Origin: Serratia inhibens
Lineage (GTDB): Bacteria; Pseudomonadota; Gammaproteobacteria; Enterobacterales; Enterobacteriaceae
Assembly (NCBI RefSeq): GCF_003591175.1
Contig: NZ_QYYG01000009.1
Span: forward strand, 147,677 to 211,676
Direction: 5' to 3'
DNA: 64,000 nt
Shown here: positions 54,796 to 64,000 of the stretch, in pieces
Numbering within the stretch: position 1 is the first letter of the stretch
How the letters are laid out: each line of letters starts with the position of its first letter
The notes under the pieces: generated by a model
Told to the model about the DNA's origin: nothing
The model's database searches: none
Seen by the model: the letters and a program-made list of their open reading frames with translations, nothing else
Program-made: the position numbers and the translations under genes

Positions 54796-54880
54796 CCAGT
54801 CTTAAACCATCGCCGGCCTGAAGCCATAAATGACGAGGGCAGCCGTTGGGCTGCCCTGTTGGGATGGCGTTACCGAAAAA

Positions 54881-56095
<1,215 letters not shown>

Positions 56096-56098
56096 CCG

Positions 56099-56512
56099 GT
56101 GCTTGAACTGTCAAGAAACGTAGCCATACCGGATAACGAGCTGGAACTGACGGCGATCCGCGCACAGGGCGCGGGTGGCCAGCACGTGAACAAAACCTCA
56201 ACGGCTATCCATTTGCGCTTTGACATCCGGGCGTCCAGCCTGCCAGAGTATTATAAGGAAAGGCTGCTGGCCCTGAATAATCATTTAATTACCGCCGACG
56301 GCGTGGTGATTATTAAAGCGCAGGAATATCGTAGCCAGGAATTAAACCGCGAGGCGGCGCTGGCCAGGCTGGTGGCGTTGATTCAGCAGGCGATGGTGGT
56401 GGAAAAAACGCGCAGAGCGACCAAGCCCACGAAAGGGGCAAAATTACGTCGGCTGGAAGGCAAGGTACGTAAAGGCGCGACTAAAGCGCTGCGCGGCAAG
56501 ATCCGCACTTAA
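56099..56512 (+). CDS. arfB: Peptidyl-tRNA hydrolase ArfB (YaeJ)
   Basis: ArfB rescues stalled ribosomes by inserting its tail into the empty mRNA channel and hydrolysing peptidyl-tRNA with GGQ. The 137 residues (E. coli 140) have the [16 protein letters not shown] catalytic loop near residue 25 and a basic C-terminal tail ([16 protein letters not shown]). It starts at GTG 56099 right after yaeQ. Confidence 0.96.
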   Translation: MLELSRNVAIPDNELELTAIRAQGAGGQHVNKTSTAIHLRFDIRASSLPEYYKERLLALNNHLITADGVVIIKAQEYRSQELNREAALARLVALIQQAMVVEKTRRATKPTKGAKLRRLEGKVRKGATKALRGKIRT

Positions 56513-56542
56513 GGATACATGAAGCACAGTAGGAGAATAGCT

Positions 56543-57226
56543 GTGAAGAAAATAACAATAGCCCTGTTTTTAGCGGCAGGGGCGCTCTCATTATTGGGAT
56601 GTAATAATCAGTATCAGCCGAAAGAACAACCTCTTCAGGCGATGCAGCAGAGTTATCAGGGCGTACTGCCTTGTGCTGATTGCGGTGGCCTGGATACTGC
56701 GCTGTTCCTGGATGAAGACGGTACTTTCGTTTTGCAGGAAACCTATCGCGAAACCAAAGACGGGAACCAGACTTTTGCCGATTATGGCAGATGGGCGCGA
56801 ACCGCAGATAAGCTGGTACTGACCGACAGCCATGGAGAAAAACGCTATTTCCGCCCAGTGGGCAAGAGCCTGGAAATGCTGGATCAAAGCGGCGCTGTGA
56901 TTGAGTCCAGGTTGAACTACCGCCTGGAACCGGTGGAAAAAGCATTGCCTAAAACGCCGATGGCGCTCAAAGGTAGCTACACCTACATGGCGGATGCCGC
57001 GGTGTTCAAGGATTGCGCTACCGGCAAGACTTTCCCGGTAGACAATACTATCGCGCTGGAACAAGGATATGCCAAGGCGTACAAAACCCCGGGTGAGCCG
57101 GTGTTCCTGACCTTGAATGGCCATTTCAGCGTTCAGCCGTCAATGGAAGAAGGGCAAACCGAGAGGGCGTTGGTGCCGGACGGCAAGATAGCCTTCGACA
57201 ACAACAAGAACTGCGACAGCAAATAA
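56543..57226 (+). CDS. nlpE: Lipoprotein NlpE (CutF)
   Basis: NlpE is an outer-membrane lipoprotein that triggers the Cpx response on surface contact or when lipoprotein trafficking fails. The GTG at 56543 with AGGAG gives VKKITIALFLAAGALSLLGC, lipobox LLGC (Cys20), total 227 residues (E. coli 236). An ATG at 56519 is in frame but would extend the signal. The CxxC motif PCADCGG and the two C-terminal Cys (KDCATGK and NKNCDSK) are present. Confidence 0.95.
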   Translation: MKKITIALFLAAGALSLLGCNNQYQPKEQPLQAMQQSYQGVLPCADCGGLDTALFLDEDGTFVLQETYRETKDGNQTFADYGRWARTADKLVLTDSHGEKRYFRPVGKSLEMLDQSGAVIESRLNYRLEPVEKALPKTPMALKGSYTYMADAAVFKDCATGKTFPVDNTIALEQGYAKAYKTPGEPVFLTLNGHFSVQPSMEEGQTERALVPDGKIAFDNNKNCDSK

Positions 57227-57233
57227 TCGCCAT

Positions 57234-57260
57234 AAAAAAACCCGCCTCGGCGGGTTTTTT
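57234..57260. terminator. Bidirectional terminator between nlpE and proS
   Basis: The stem CCCGC-CTCG-GCGGG is flanked by seven A residues on the left and six T residues on the right, so it can end nlpE and the convergent proS. Confidence 0.93.
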
Positions 57261-57278
57261 ACTTTCTGATGCAGCAGG

Positions 57279-58997
57279 TTAGCGCTTGATCTGCCCCAGC
57301 AGGAAATCAACGATTTCGCCGGTTTTAATCATTTGCTTCTCGCCGATGCGGCGGTTTTTGTATTCAATCTCTTCGCTGTCGAGGTTACGGTCGCCGATGA
57401 CGATTGAATGCGGTACGCCAATCAATTCCATATCCGCGAACATCACGCCCGGGCGCTCTTTACGATCGTCCAGAATAACGTCGATACCGTGCGAACGCAG
57501 GGTGTTGTACAGTTCTTCAGCCAGCGCCTGTACGCGGAAGGATTTGTGCATGTTCATTGGCAGAATAGCCACCTGGAACGGGGCGATGGCGTCCGGCCAG
57601 ATGATGCCGCGATCGTCGTGGTTCTGTTCGATGGCGGCAGCCACCACGCGAGTCACCCCGATCCCGTAGCAACCCATGGTCAGCACCTGGTTGCGGCCAT
57701 CTTCACCCTGAACGGTGGCTTTCATCGCTTCAGAGTATTTGGTGCCGAGCTGGAAGATATGACCCACTTCGATACCGCGTTTGATCAACAGCGTGCCTTT
57801 ACCGTCCGGGCTGGCGTCGCCTTCTACCACGTTACGAATATCGGCAACCTGCGGCAGCGGCAGATCGCGCTCCCAGTTAATGCCGAAGTAGTGTTTGCCG
57901 TCGATATTAGCGCCGGCACCAAAATCGCTCATCGCCGCTACGCTGCGATCGGCCACGACCGGAACCTGCAGATTGACCGGGCCGAGGGAACCTGGGCCGG
58001 CACCGACGATGGCGCGGATTTCTTCTTCGGTAGCAAAGGTCAACGGAGTGGCTACCTGTGGCAGCTTCTCGGCCTTGATTTCGTTCAGCTCGTGGTCGCC
58101 GCGTACCAGAAGGGCAATCAGCTTGTGGCCGCTTTCTTTTTCGGCGTGCACCAGCAGCGTTTTGACGGTCTTCTCAACCGGTAGTTGGAATTGCTCTACC
58201 AACTCGGCGATGGTCTTGGCGTTCGGCGTATCCACAACACGCAGTTCTTCGCTGGCGGCCGCGCGCGGCTGAGCCGGTGCCACTGCTTCTGCCAATTCGA
58301 TATTGGCGGCAAAGTCAGAACCGGTAGAGAACACGATATCGTCTTCACCGCTGTCGGCCAGTACCTGGAACTCGTGTGATGCACTACCGCCAATCGAGCC
58401 GGTGTCTGCATGCACAGGGCGGAAATCCAGGCCCATGCGGCTGAAGATTTTGCTGTAGGCTTCGTACATTGCATCGTAGGTCGCCTGCAGAGACTCCTGC
58501 GAAGTATGGAACGAGTAGGCGTCTTTCATCAGGAATTCGCGAGAACGCATCACGCCGAAACGCGGGCGCACTTCATCACGGAACTTGGTCTGAATCTGGA
58601 AGAAGTTCAGTGGCAGCTGTTTGTAAGAGCTGATCTCGTTACGGATAAGATCCGTAATCACTTCTTCGTGCGTTGGGCCCAGCACAAACGGACGTTCGCC
58701 GCGATCGACAAAGCGCAGCAGCTCAGGACCATACTGTTCCCAACGACCGCTTTCCTGCCATAAATCGGCGGGCTGTACCACCGGCATACAAACTTCGATC
58801 GCGTTGGCATTGTTCATTTCTTCGCGGACGATGTTCTCAACCTTTTTCAGAACGCGCAGGCCGGTTGGCAACCAGGTGTAAAGACCTGAGGCCAGCTTGC
58901 GAATCATCCCGGCGCGCAGCATCAGCTGGTGGCTGATCACTTCGGCGTCGGCAGGTGTCTCCTTCAGGGTGGAGAGCAAATATTGGCTAGTACGCAT
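57279..58997 (-). CDS. proS: Prolyl-tRNA synthetase
   Basis: ProS charges tRNA-Pro. The 572 residues equal E. coli length. This is the bacterial-type enzyme: class II motifs ([31 protein letters not shown]), an editing insertion domain in the middle (about residues 225-405) and a C-terminal anticodon-binding domain. Confidence 0.98.
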   Translation of the reverse strand: MRTSQYLLSTLKETPADAEVISHQLMLRAGMIRKLASGLYTWLPTGLRVLKKVENIVREEMNNANAIEVCMPVVQPADLWQESGRWEQYGPELLRFVDRGERPFVLGPTHEEVITDLIRNEISSYKQLPLNFFQIQTKFRDEVRPRFGVMRSREFLMKDAYSFHTSQESLQATYDAMYEAYSKIFSRMGLDFRPVHADTGSIGGSASHEFQVLADSGEDDIVFSTGSDFAANIELAEAVAPAQPRAAASEELRVVDTPNAKTIAELVEQFQLPVEKTVKTLLVHAEKESGHKLIALLVRGDHELNEIKAEKLPQVATPLTFATEEEIRAIVGAGPGSLGPVNLQVPVVADRSVAAMSDFGAGANIDGKHYFGINWERDLPLPQVADIRNVVEGDASPDGKGTLLIKRGIEVGHIFQLGTKYSEAMKATVQGEDGRNQVLTMGCYGIGVTRVVAAAIEQNHDDRGIIWPDAIAPFQVAILPMNMHKSFRVQALAEELYNTLRSHGIDVILDDRKERPGVMFADMELIGVPHSIVIGDRNLDSEEIEYKNRRIGEKQMIKTGEIVDFLLGQIKR

Positions 58998-59117
58998 GGT
59001 GTTTTGGTTCCGTTAGAACTGCAAATTGCATCGGGCTGCCACAGTGGCGGCCAAAAGTGACAAAAGTGCTTTAGTTTACCAGTGCGAGCGGGTTGTCAAA
59101 AGAGAGACGGTGGAATT

Positions 59118-59825
59118 TTAACGCAGGTCGAGTGACAACACCTCGGTTTGCTGATCCACCACCCGCCAGCGCACGTTGAAATCCAGTAGCCAAACAGCAT
59201 AATCCCGTTCCGCTTCTTGTCCCTTGCGGTAGGCCGGACGGGGATCCTGGGCCAGCACCTGGGTGATAAAACGCCGCAACTGCGGATAGCGTTGTTGGTG
59301 CTGTTGTAGCTGTTGTTCAGCCTTGGGAGCAAAGCGTACTGACATATCGCCGGCGGGCGCCGTCTGAGCAAACCCGGCGCGGGCCTGCGGTTGGCTTTCG
59401 GCAAATGGCAGGTAGGGCTTGATATCCACCACCGGTGTGCCGTCAACCAGATCGAGGCTGCCCAACTCCAGCACCACTTCGCTCCCCTTAATGCGCACGC
59501 CTTTTAATTCTATTAACGACATGCCGAGCGGGTTGGGGCGAAAGGTGGAGCGGGTGGCAAACACGCCCATCCGGGTATTGCCGCCAAGACGCGGTGGCCG
59601 CACGGTGGGGCGCCAGCCACCTTCCAGGGTTTGATGGAAAATAAACATCACCCACAGATGGCTGAAATCGCTGAGGCCGCGCACTGCCTCCGCCTGATTG
59701 TAGGGCGGTAGCAGCACCAGTTCACCGCCACCGTCTTCGACTAACCCCGGCTGGCGGGGTACGGCGAACTTTTCTTTATACGGTGAACGGATGGTTCCGA
59801 TCTGATTGAAGACAAACTCGGTCAT
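59118..59825 (-). CDS. trmO: tRNA (N6-methyl-t6A37) methyltransferase TrmO
   Basis: TrmO methylates N6 of t6A37 in tRNA-Thr. The 235 residues match E. coli YaeB. The single-sheet beta-barrel SAM fold carries NQIGTIRSPYKEKFAVPRQ, HLWVMFIFH and RPNPLGMSLIELKGVR. It overlaps rcsF by four bases (ATGA). Confidence 0.95.
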   Translation of the reverse strand: MTEFVFNQIGTIRSPYKEKFAVPRQPGLVEDGGGELVLLPPYNQAEAVRGLSDFSHLWVMFIFHQTLEGGWRPTVRPPRLGGNTRMGVFATRSTFRPNPLGMSLIELKGVRIKGSEVVLELGSLDLVDGTPVVDIKPYLPFAESQPQARAGFAQTAPAGDMSVRFAPKAEQQLQQHQQRYPQLRRFITQVLAQDPRPAYRKGQEAERDYAVWLLDFNVRWRVVDQQTEVLSLDLR

Positions 59826-60226
59826 TTGGACGAAACGTTAAGCGCTGAACCCTGGCAAATAGCCTGTTGGTAGCAACCGGCAACGCCGCTGACAATCTGG
59901 CAATCATGCAATAGCACGGCGTTTGCTTTCATGTAAGACGCGCGGATTTGCATGCGTTTACGGGCTGTCGCCAGATTTGGCGGTGAATCCTGTACGGTGG
60001 TCTGGCATGACTCACCAGAGACCTCACCCAGATCGCGGAAAGGTTTGCCCACTAATTCTTCTGCGCTTTTATACAGTTTTACCGGCGCTGGACGTGCCGC
60101 TGATGTGGTCTTTGTCGGTGTGGTTACAGTCGGTTTGCTGGTGTTGTTTGTTGAGGAGGGCGCGATACGCTGCGACGAACACCCTGCCAGCGCGAGCGCT
60201 AACAAACAGAGAGATAAAACACGCAT
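59822..60226 (-). CDS. rcsF: Outer-membrane lipoprotein RcsF
   Basis: RcsF senses envelope damage and starts the Rcs phosphorelay via IgaA. The 134 residues begin with a signal and lipobox LAGC (Cys16), a proline-rich disordered linker, and a C-terminal domain with cysteines (GESCQTTV, LLHDCQI, GVAGCYQQAIC) forming the disulfides. It is read with trmO. Confidence 0.95.
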   Translation of the reverse strand: MRVLSLCLLALALAGCSSQRIAPSSTNNTSKPTVTTPTKTTSAARPAPVKLYKSAEELVGKPFRDLGEVSGESCQTTVQDSPPNLATARKRMQIRASYMKANAVLLHDCQIVSGVAGCYQQAICQGSALNVSSK

Positions 60227-60340
60227 TGAGATTCCTCTGTCTTTTATAGAAGTGGCGCTATTGAAGCAATCTACGGCGGAAATAACAAGACGGGCCGGAG
60301 CCCGTCTTGCAATTATAGGAATAAAATCGGTAATTAATGA

Positions 60341-61156
60341 TTACCAGCCTTTTACTGCACCACCGTTAAAGATCTTGTTAGCCGCTGCGTTAACTTCGTC
60401 AGACTGGTATGCCTGCACGAACTTCTTCACGTTTTCCGCGTCTTTGTTGTCTTCGCGGGCAACCAGCAGGTTAACGTACGGTGAGTCTTTATCTTCAACA
60501 AACAGACCGTCTTTTGCCGGAGTCAGGCCGATCTGGCTGGCGTAGGTCGTGTTGATCACCGCCAGTGCGATTTGCTGATCGTCCAGGGAGCGCGGCAGCT
60601 GTGGGGCTTCCAGCTCTACCAGCTTCAGGTTTTTCGGGTTCTCCGTTACGTCCAGCACGGTCGGCAGCAGGCCAACGCCGTCTTTCAGTTTGATCAGGTT
60701 AACCTTCTGCAGCAGCAGCAAAGAACGACCCAGGTTGGTCGGGTCGTTAGGCAGGGCTACCTGGGAGCCGTCTTTCAACTCATCCAGTGATTTGATTTTC
60801 TTGGAGTAACCGGCAATCGGGTAAACGAAGGAGTTGCCTACCGATACCAGTTTATAGCCGCGATCCTTGATTTGCTGATCCAGATAGGGTTTGTGCTGGA
60901 AGGCGTTCAGATCGATATCGCCTTTGCTCAGTGCTTCGTTTGGCAGCACGTAGTCATTGAACGTCACCAGTTCAACGTCCAGACCGTATTTCTCTTTTGC
61001 CACTTTCTGAGCTATTTCAGCAACCTGCTGCTCAGCACCGACGATGACGCCCACTTTAATATGGTTTGGATCTTTTTCTTCCTGACCGCAGCCTGCCAGA
61101 GCCAGAGTACCGATCAGTGCGCCGATTGCCGCGATGGATTTAAATTTTAACGACAT
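60341..61156 (-). CDS. metQ: Methionine ABC transporter binding lipoprotein MetQ
   Basis: MetQ binds methionine for the MetNIQ importer. The 271 residues start with a signal and lipobox LAGC (Cys23) and have the NlpA-type binding fold (NPTNLGRSLLLLQ, LDDQQIALAVINTTYA). It is the last gene of the metNIQ operon, 60 bases after metI. Confidence 0.97.
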   Translation of the reverse strand: MSLKFKSIAAIGALIGTLALAGCGQEEKDPNHIKVGVIVGAEQQVAEIAQKVAKEKYGLDVELVTFNDYVLPNEALSKGDIDLNAFQHKPYLDQQIKDRGYKLVSVGNSFVYPIAGYSKKIKSLDELKDGSQVALPNDPTNLGRSLLLLQKVNLIKLKDGVGLLPTVLDVTENPKNLKLVELEAPQLPRSLDDQQIALAVINTTYASQIGLTPAKDGLFVEDKDSPYVNLLVAREDNKDAENVKKFVQAYQSDEVNAAANKIFNGGAVKGW

Positions 61157-61216
61157 ATCCCTTCCTCATTAGACTCGCATTAAAAATACGCTGTGTGAGC
61201 GCAGTTGCTGTGAAAA

Positions 61217-61870
61217 CTATTTGTGGGTGACGGTCTTTACAATCCGATCGCCAGAGAACTGAATCAGATAGACCAGCACTACCAGTAATACTAATACGGT
61301 ATTCATCACTGTGGCGTTATAACCGATATAACCGTACTGATAACCGATTTGGCCCAGACCGCCGGCGCCAACCGCGCCACCCATGGCGGAATAGCCAACC
61401 AGGGTAATCAGCGTGATGGTGGCAGCATTCACCAGACCGGGCAGGGCTTCCGGCAACAGCACCTTTTTGATGATTTGCATCGGGGTTGCACCCATCGCGC
61501 GGGCCGCTTCCACCAAACCGGATGGGATCTCCAGCAGGGCGTTTTCCACCATACGGGCGATAAACGGCGCGGCTCCTACGGTCAAGGGTACGATGGCTGC
61601 CTGAAGGCCAATCGAGGTACCGACGATAAGACGCGTAAACGGAATCATCCACACCAACAAGATAATGAACGGAATGGAACGGAACACATTCACCAGCCCG
61701 GACAGGGTTTTATACAGCGTATTGTTGGCGACAATCTGCCCCGGACGGGTCACATACAGCAGCACGCCAACCGGCAGGCCGAGCACGAAACCGAAGAAGC
61801 CGGAGACAAAGGTCATCATGACGGTTTCCCATACGCCACGTGCCATTAACCACATCATTGCCTCAGACAT
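61217..61870 (-). CDS. metI: Methionine ABC transporter permease MetI
   Basis: MetI is the inner-membrane permease, 217 residues with five predicted membrane segments. The EAA motif [25 protein letters not shown] contacts MetN. The start overlaps the metN stop by eight bases. Confidence 0.97.
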   Translation of the reverse strand: MSEAMMWLMARGVWETVMMTFVSGFFGFVLGLPVGVLLYVTRPGQIVANNTLYKTLSGLVNVFRSIPFIILLVWMIPFTRLIVGTSIGLQAAIVPLTVGAAPFIARMVENALLEIPSGLVEAARAMGATPMQIIKKVLLPEALPGLVNAATITLITLVGYSAMGGAVGAGGLGQIGYQYGYIGYNATVMNTVLVLLVVLVYLIQFSGDRIVKTVTHK

Positions 61871-62894
61871 AACCCAGAACCTCTACTTTTACCTGATTTT
61901 CCTGCAGGAACTTAATCGTTGCCAGCGCGTCTTCATCGCTGCCGTGCAGCTCCGCCAGCATTACGCCGAATTTCACACCGCCGGCATAATCCATCTGGGC
62001 GCTGATGATGTTGTTATTAACGTTGAAGCGGCGAGCGGCCTCTGACAGCAAAGGTGCATCGACGGACTGGCCGGTGAACTCGAGACGCAGCAGCGGTTGA
62101 CGGCCGCCACTGCGTTCCGGCGCCAAACGCTTGGCATAATCGTCCGGGATATCCAGATGCAGCGTGGATTGAATAAATTGTTGGGCCAGCGGTGTTTTCG
62201 GGTGTGAGAACACTTCGCTGACGCTATCTTTTTCAATCAACTGCCCCTGGCTGATAACCGCAACCTGATCGCAGATGCGTTTTACCACGTCCATTTCATG
62301 GGTGATCAACAAAATGGTCAGGCCGAGGCGGCGATTGATGTCTTTCAGCAGTTCCAGAATTGAACGGGTGGTTGCCGGATCCAGCGCGCTGGTGGCCTCG
62401 TCACACAGCAGCACTTTAGGCTGGCTTGCCAAGGCTCGGGCAATCGCTACACGCTGCTTCTGGCCACCGGACAAATTGGCAGGGTAGGCGTCGTGTTTGT
62501 CCGACAGCCCGACCAGCTCCAACAATTCGGTCACGCGCTTTTTGATTTCAGCGCGCGGGGTATTGTCCAGTTCCAATGGCAGCGAAACGTTGCCAAATAC
62601 CGTGCGGGAAGACAGCAGGTTAAAATGTTGGAAAATCATGCCGATCTGACGGCGAGCGCGTGTCAGTTCGCTTTCGGACAGCGAGGTCAGATCCTGTCCG
62701 TCAACCAGCACCTGGCCGGAGGTTGGTCGCTCAAGCATGTTGGCGCAGCGGATCAGCGTACTTTTACCGGCCCCGGAGGCACCGATAACGCCGTAAATTT
62801 GCCCGGCAGGGACGTGAAGAGTCACGTCAGAGAGCGCATTAATAGAGCGCGAACCCTGCTGGAACACTTTGGTGATGTTAGAAAGTTTAATCAT
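61863..62894 (-). CDS. metN: Methionine ABC transporter ATPase MetN
   Basis: MetN drives the importer. The 343 residues have Walker [10 protein letters not shown] (Lys44), signature [15 protein letters not shown], Walker [14 protein letters not shown] and a C-terminal NIL (ACT-like) domain from about residue 265 that binds methionine for trans-inhibition. A MetJ operator lies in its promoter. Confidence 0.98.
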   Translation of the reverse strand: MIKLSNITKVFQQGSRSINALSDVTLHVPAGQIYGVIGASGAGKSTLIRCANMLERPTSGQVLVDGQDLTSLSESELTRARRQIGMIFQHFNLLSSRTVFGNVSLPLELDNTPRAEIKKRVTELLELVGLSDKHDAYPANLSGGQKQRVAIARALASQPKVLLCDEATSALDPATTRSILELLKDINRRLGLTILLITHEMDVVKRICDQVAVISQGQLIEKDSVSEVFSHPKTPLAQQFIQSTLHLDIPDDYAKRLAPERSGGRQPLLRLEFTGQSVDAPLLSEAARRFNVNNNIISAQMDYAGGVKFGVMLAELHGSDEDALATIKFLQENQVKVEVLGYV

Positions 62895-62966
62895 ATTCTT
62901 CTTATTTTAGCGTGGTTGCCCGTGGCTAGATAAAAGTAAACCCCGGCGTGGACCAAGGTATGGGTC

Positions 62967-62997
62967 AGATGTTAAGGCGTCTAGACGTCCAAGTCAA
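62967..62997 (-). promoter_or_regulatory. metNIQ promoter with MetJ operator
   Basis: On the minus strand the -35 TTGACT (62997-62992) and the -10 TAACAT (62974-62969) are 17 bp apart. Two adjacent met boxes, AGGCGTCT and AGACGTCC on the plus strand (62975-62990; consensus AGACGTCT, 7 of 8 each), fill that spacer exactly. A weaker third box, AGATGTTA (62967-62974), abuts them. Repression by MetJ-SAM is expected. Confidence 0.9.
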
Positions 62998-63081
62998 CGA
63001 CCAACACTGTTCTCTGCCGTTCTCAGCACCGGGTAAAACATGCGATACTGTACGCGTTTTCAGGCCCTCAGGAGTAAACCG

Positions 63082-63645
63082 GTGACACAAAGCGTTCCAG
63101 CAATTTTCCTAGATCGTGACGGCACGATTAATGTCGATCATGGCTACGTCCATGAAATCGATGACTTCCACTTTATTGATGGCGTGATTGACGCCTGTCG
63201 CGAGCTTAAAAAGATGGGCTTTGCCCTGGTATTGGTCACCAACCAGTCCGGTATCGCGCGCGGCAAGTTCGACGAAAAACAGTTTATGTACCTGACCGAG
63301 TGGATGGACTGGTCACTGGCCGATCGCGACGTTGACCTGGATGGCATCTATTTCTGTCCGCATCATCCAGAAGCGGTAATAGAAGAGTACCGTCAGACGT
63401 GTGATTGCCGTAAACCGCAGCCGGGCATGTTGTTGCAGGCGCAGCAGGAATTAAACATCGATATGGCCTCTTCTTATATGGTTGGCGACAAACCGGAAGA
63501 TATGCAGGCGGCCATTGCGGCAGGCGTTGGCACCAAAGTGCTGGTGCGTACCGGCAAGCCGGTCACCGATCAGGGAGAAAAACTGGCGGATTGGGTGTTA
63601 AACAGCCTGGCAGACCTGCCGGAAGCCATCAAAAAGCGGGTTTAG
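63082..63645 (+). CDS. gmhB: D-glycero-beta-D-manno-heptose 1,7-bisphosphate 7-phosphatase
   Basis: GmhB removes the C7 phosphate in ADP-heptose synthesis for the LPS core. The GTG at 63082 gives [10 protein letters not shown] and 187 residues (E. coli 191), with CAGGAG upstream. HAD motif I is FLDRDGTIN (Asp11, Asp13), and the zinc loop is CPHHPE with CDCRKP. It diverges from metN and precedes an rRNA operon, as in E. coli. Confidence 0.97.
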   Translation: MTQSVPAIFLDRDGTINVDHGYVHEIDDFHFIDGVIDACRELKKMGFALVLVTNQSGIARGKFDEKQFMYLTEWMDWSLADRDVDLDGIYFCPHHPEAVIEEYRQTCDCRKPQPGMLLQAQQELNIDMASSYMVGDKPEDMQAAIAAGVGTKVLVRTGKPVTDQGEKLADWVLNSLADLPEAIKKRV

Positions 63646-63697
63646 TAGGCGTTATGCATGAATAGTGAGCGGTCGGAAAAAAAGTGAATATTAATCC

Positions 63698-63725
63698 TTG
63701 TCATTCTGAACCGGCTCCCTATAAT
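63698..63725 (+). promoter_or_regulatory. rRNA operon promoter P1
   Basis: A -35 TTGTCA (63698-63703), 16 bp spacer and -10 TATAAT (63720-63725) with a GCGCC discriminator follow an A/T-rich UP-like stretch (AAAAAAAGTGAATATTAAT). This is the strong, stringently controlled P1 layout. Confidence 0.92.
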
Positions 63726-63805
63726 GCGCCTCCATCGACACGGAACATGTGAACAACTTCACAGAGTCTCCGGGGTTCGAAGAGAAAAAATCCTGAAAAT
63801 TAGGG

Positions 63806-63833
63806 TTGACTCTGAAAGAGGAAAGCGTAATAT
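63806..63833 (+). promoter_or_regulatory. rRNA operon promoter P2
   Basis: A -35 TTGACT (63806-63811), 16 bp spacer and -10 TAATAT (63828-63833), about 108 bp downstream of P1, match the tandem P1-P2 arrangement of enterobacterial rrn operons. Confidence 0.9.
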
Positions 63834-63872
63834 ACGCCACCTCGAGATAGCAAGCTACGGCGGCTAACTCAC

Positions 63873-63885
63873 TGCTCTTTAACAA
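63873..63885 (+). promoter_or_regulatory. rrn leader boxA antitermination site
   Basis: TGCTCTTTAACAA is the exact rrn boxA. The leader continues with a GTACC-TTCG-GGTAC hairpin (63929-63942) and reaches the window edge before the 16S start. The 16S gene itself is not in the window. Confidence 0.92.
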
Positions 63886-64000
63886 TTTATCAGACAATCT
63901 GTGTGGGCACTCCACAAGACGATATCCAGTACCTTCGGGTACGAAAAAATATCAAGTCTTGAAGAGTGACTACTGAAGTAAAATTCATTTAGTAACCTTT

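Noticed and set aside
54837..54856. A GGGCAGCC/GGCTGCCC hairpin between the cytochrome gene and rof
   Set aside because: No T tract on either strand; it may aid mRNA ends but I do not call it a terminator.
63691..63915. A 74-codon minus-strand ORF near the right end
   Set aside because: It overlaps rRNA promoters P1 and P2 and boxA.

Overview
The window reads as chromosomal DNA of a Serratia-like member of the Enterobacterales. It is moderately GC-rich, densely coded, and nearly every protein matches its Escherichia coli counterpart in length and active-site residues. I cannot fix the species from sequence alone. I see no insertion sequence, prophage, integrase, plasmid gene, toxin cluster or CRISPR array, so this is core chromosome with a few accessory insertions.

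Region 1 (1-25.1 kb) follows the E. coli 63-64 minute order. It holds the end of ptrA, then recB and recD (RecBCD repair), argA (arginine synthesis, with an ArgR operator), amiC, three initiator tRNA genes, mltA, tcdA, csdE-csdA, ygdI, the small RNA gene gcvB divergent from gcvA, ygdD, rlmM, xni, ppnN, queF, syd, the regulatory RNA csrB, an extra MFS transporter gene, yqcC, truC and yqcA. The fuc and sda genes that E. coli carries between rlmM and ppnN are missing.

Region 2 (25.1-63.6 kb) switches to the E. coli 4 minute order. It starts with yaeH, dapD, glnD and map on the minus strand. The long plus-strand run is rpsB-tsf, pyrH, frr, dxr, uppS, cdsA, rseP, bamA, skp, lpxD-fabZ-lpxA-lpxB, rnhB, dnaE, accA, ldcC, yaeR, tilS, a class I cytochrome c, yaeQ, arfB and nlpE; rof-yaeP, proS, trmO-rcsF and metNIQ lie on the minus strand, followed by gmhB. 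This block couples translation (S2, EF-Ts, RRF), isoprenoid carrier and phospholipid synthesis (Dxr, UppS, CdsA), outer-membrane assembly (RseP, BamA, Skp), lipid A synthesis (LpxD/A/B with FabZ), replication (DnaE) and the first step of fatty acid synthesis (AccA). The window ends in the promoters and leader of an rRNA operon, before 16S begins, as for rrnH of E. coli.

The non-coding content is the most informative part: gcvB, csrB with an upstream UvrY-type palindrome, the rpsB leader, clear ArgR and MetJ operators, four copies of a ~60 bp palindromic repeat (one interrupted by a second nested palindrome), and an unassigned ~125 nt transcription unit between dxr and uppS with its own promoter and a perfect terminator. 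That unit is the best candidate here for something undescribed.
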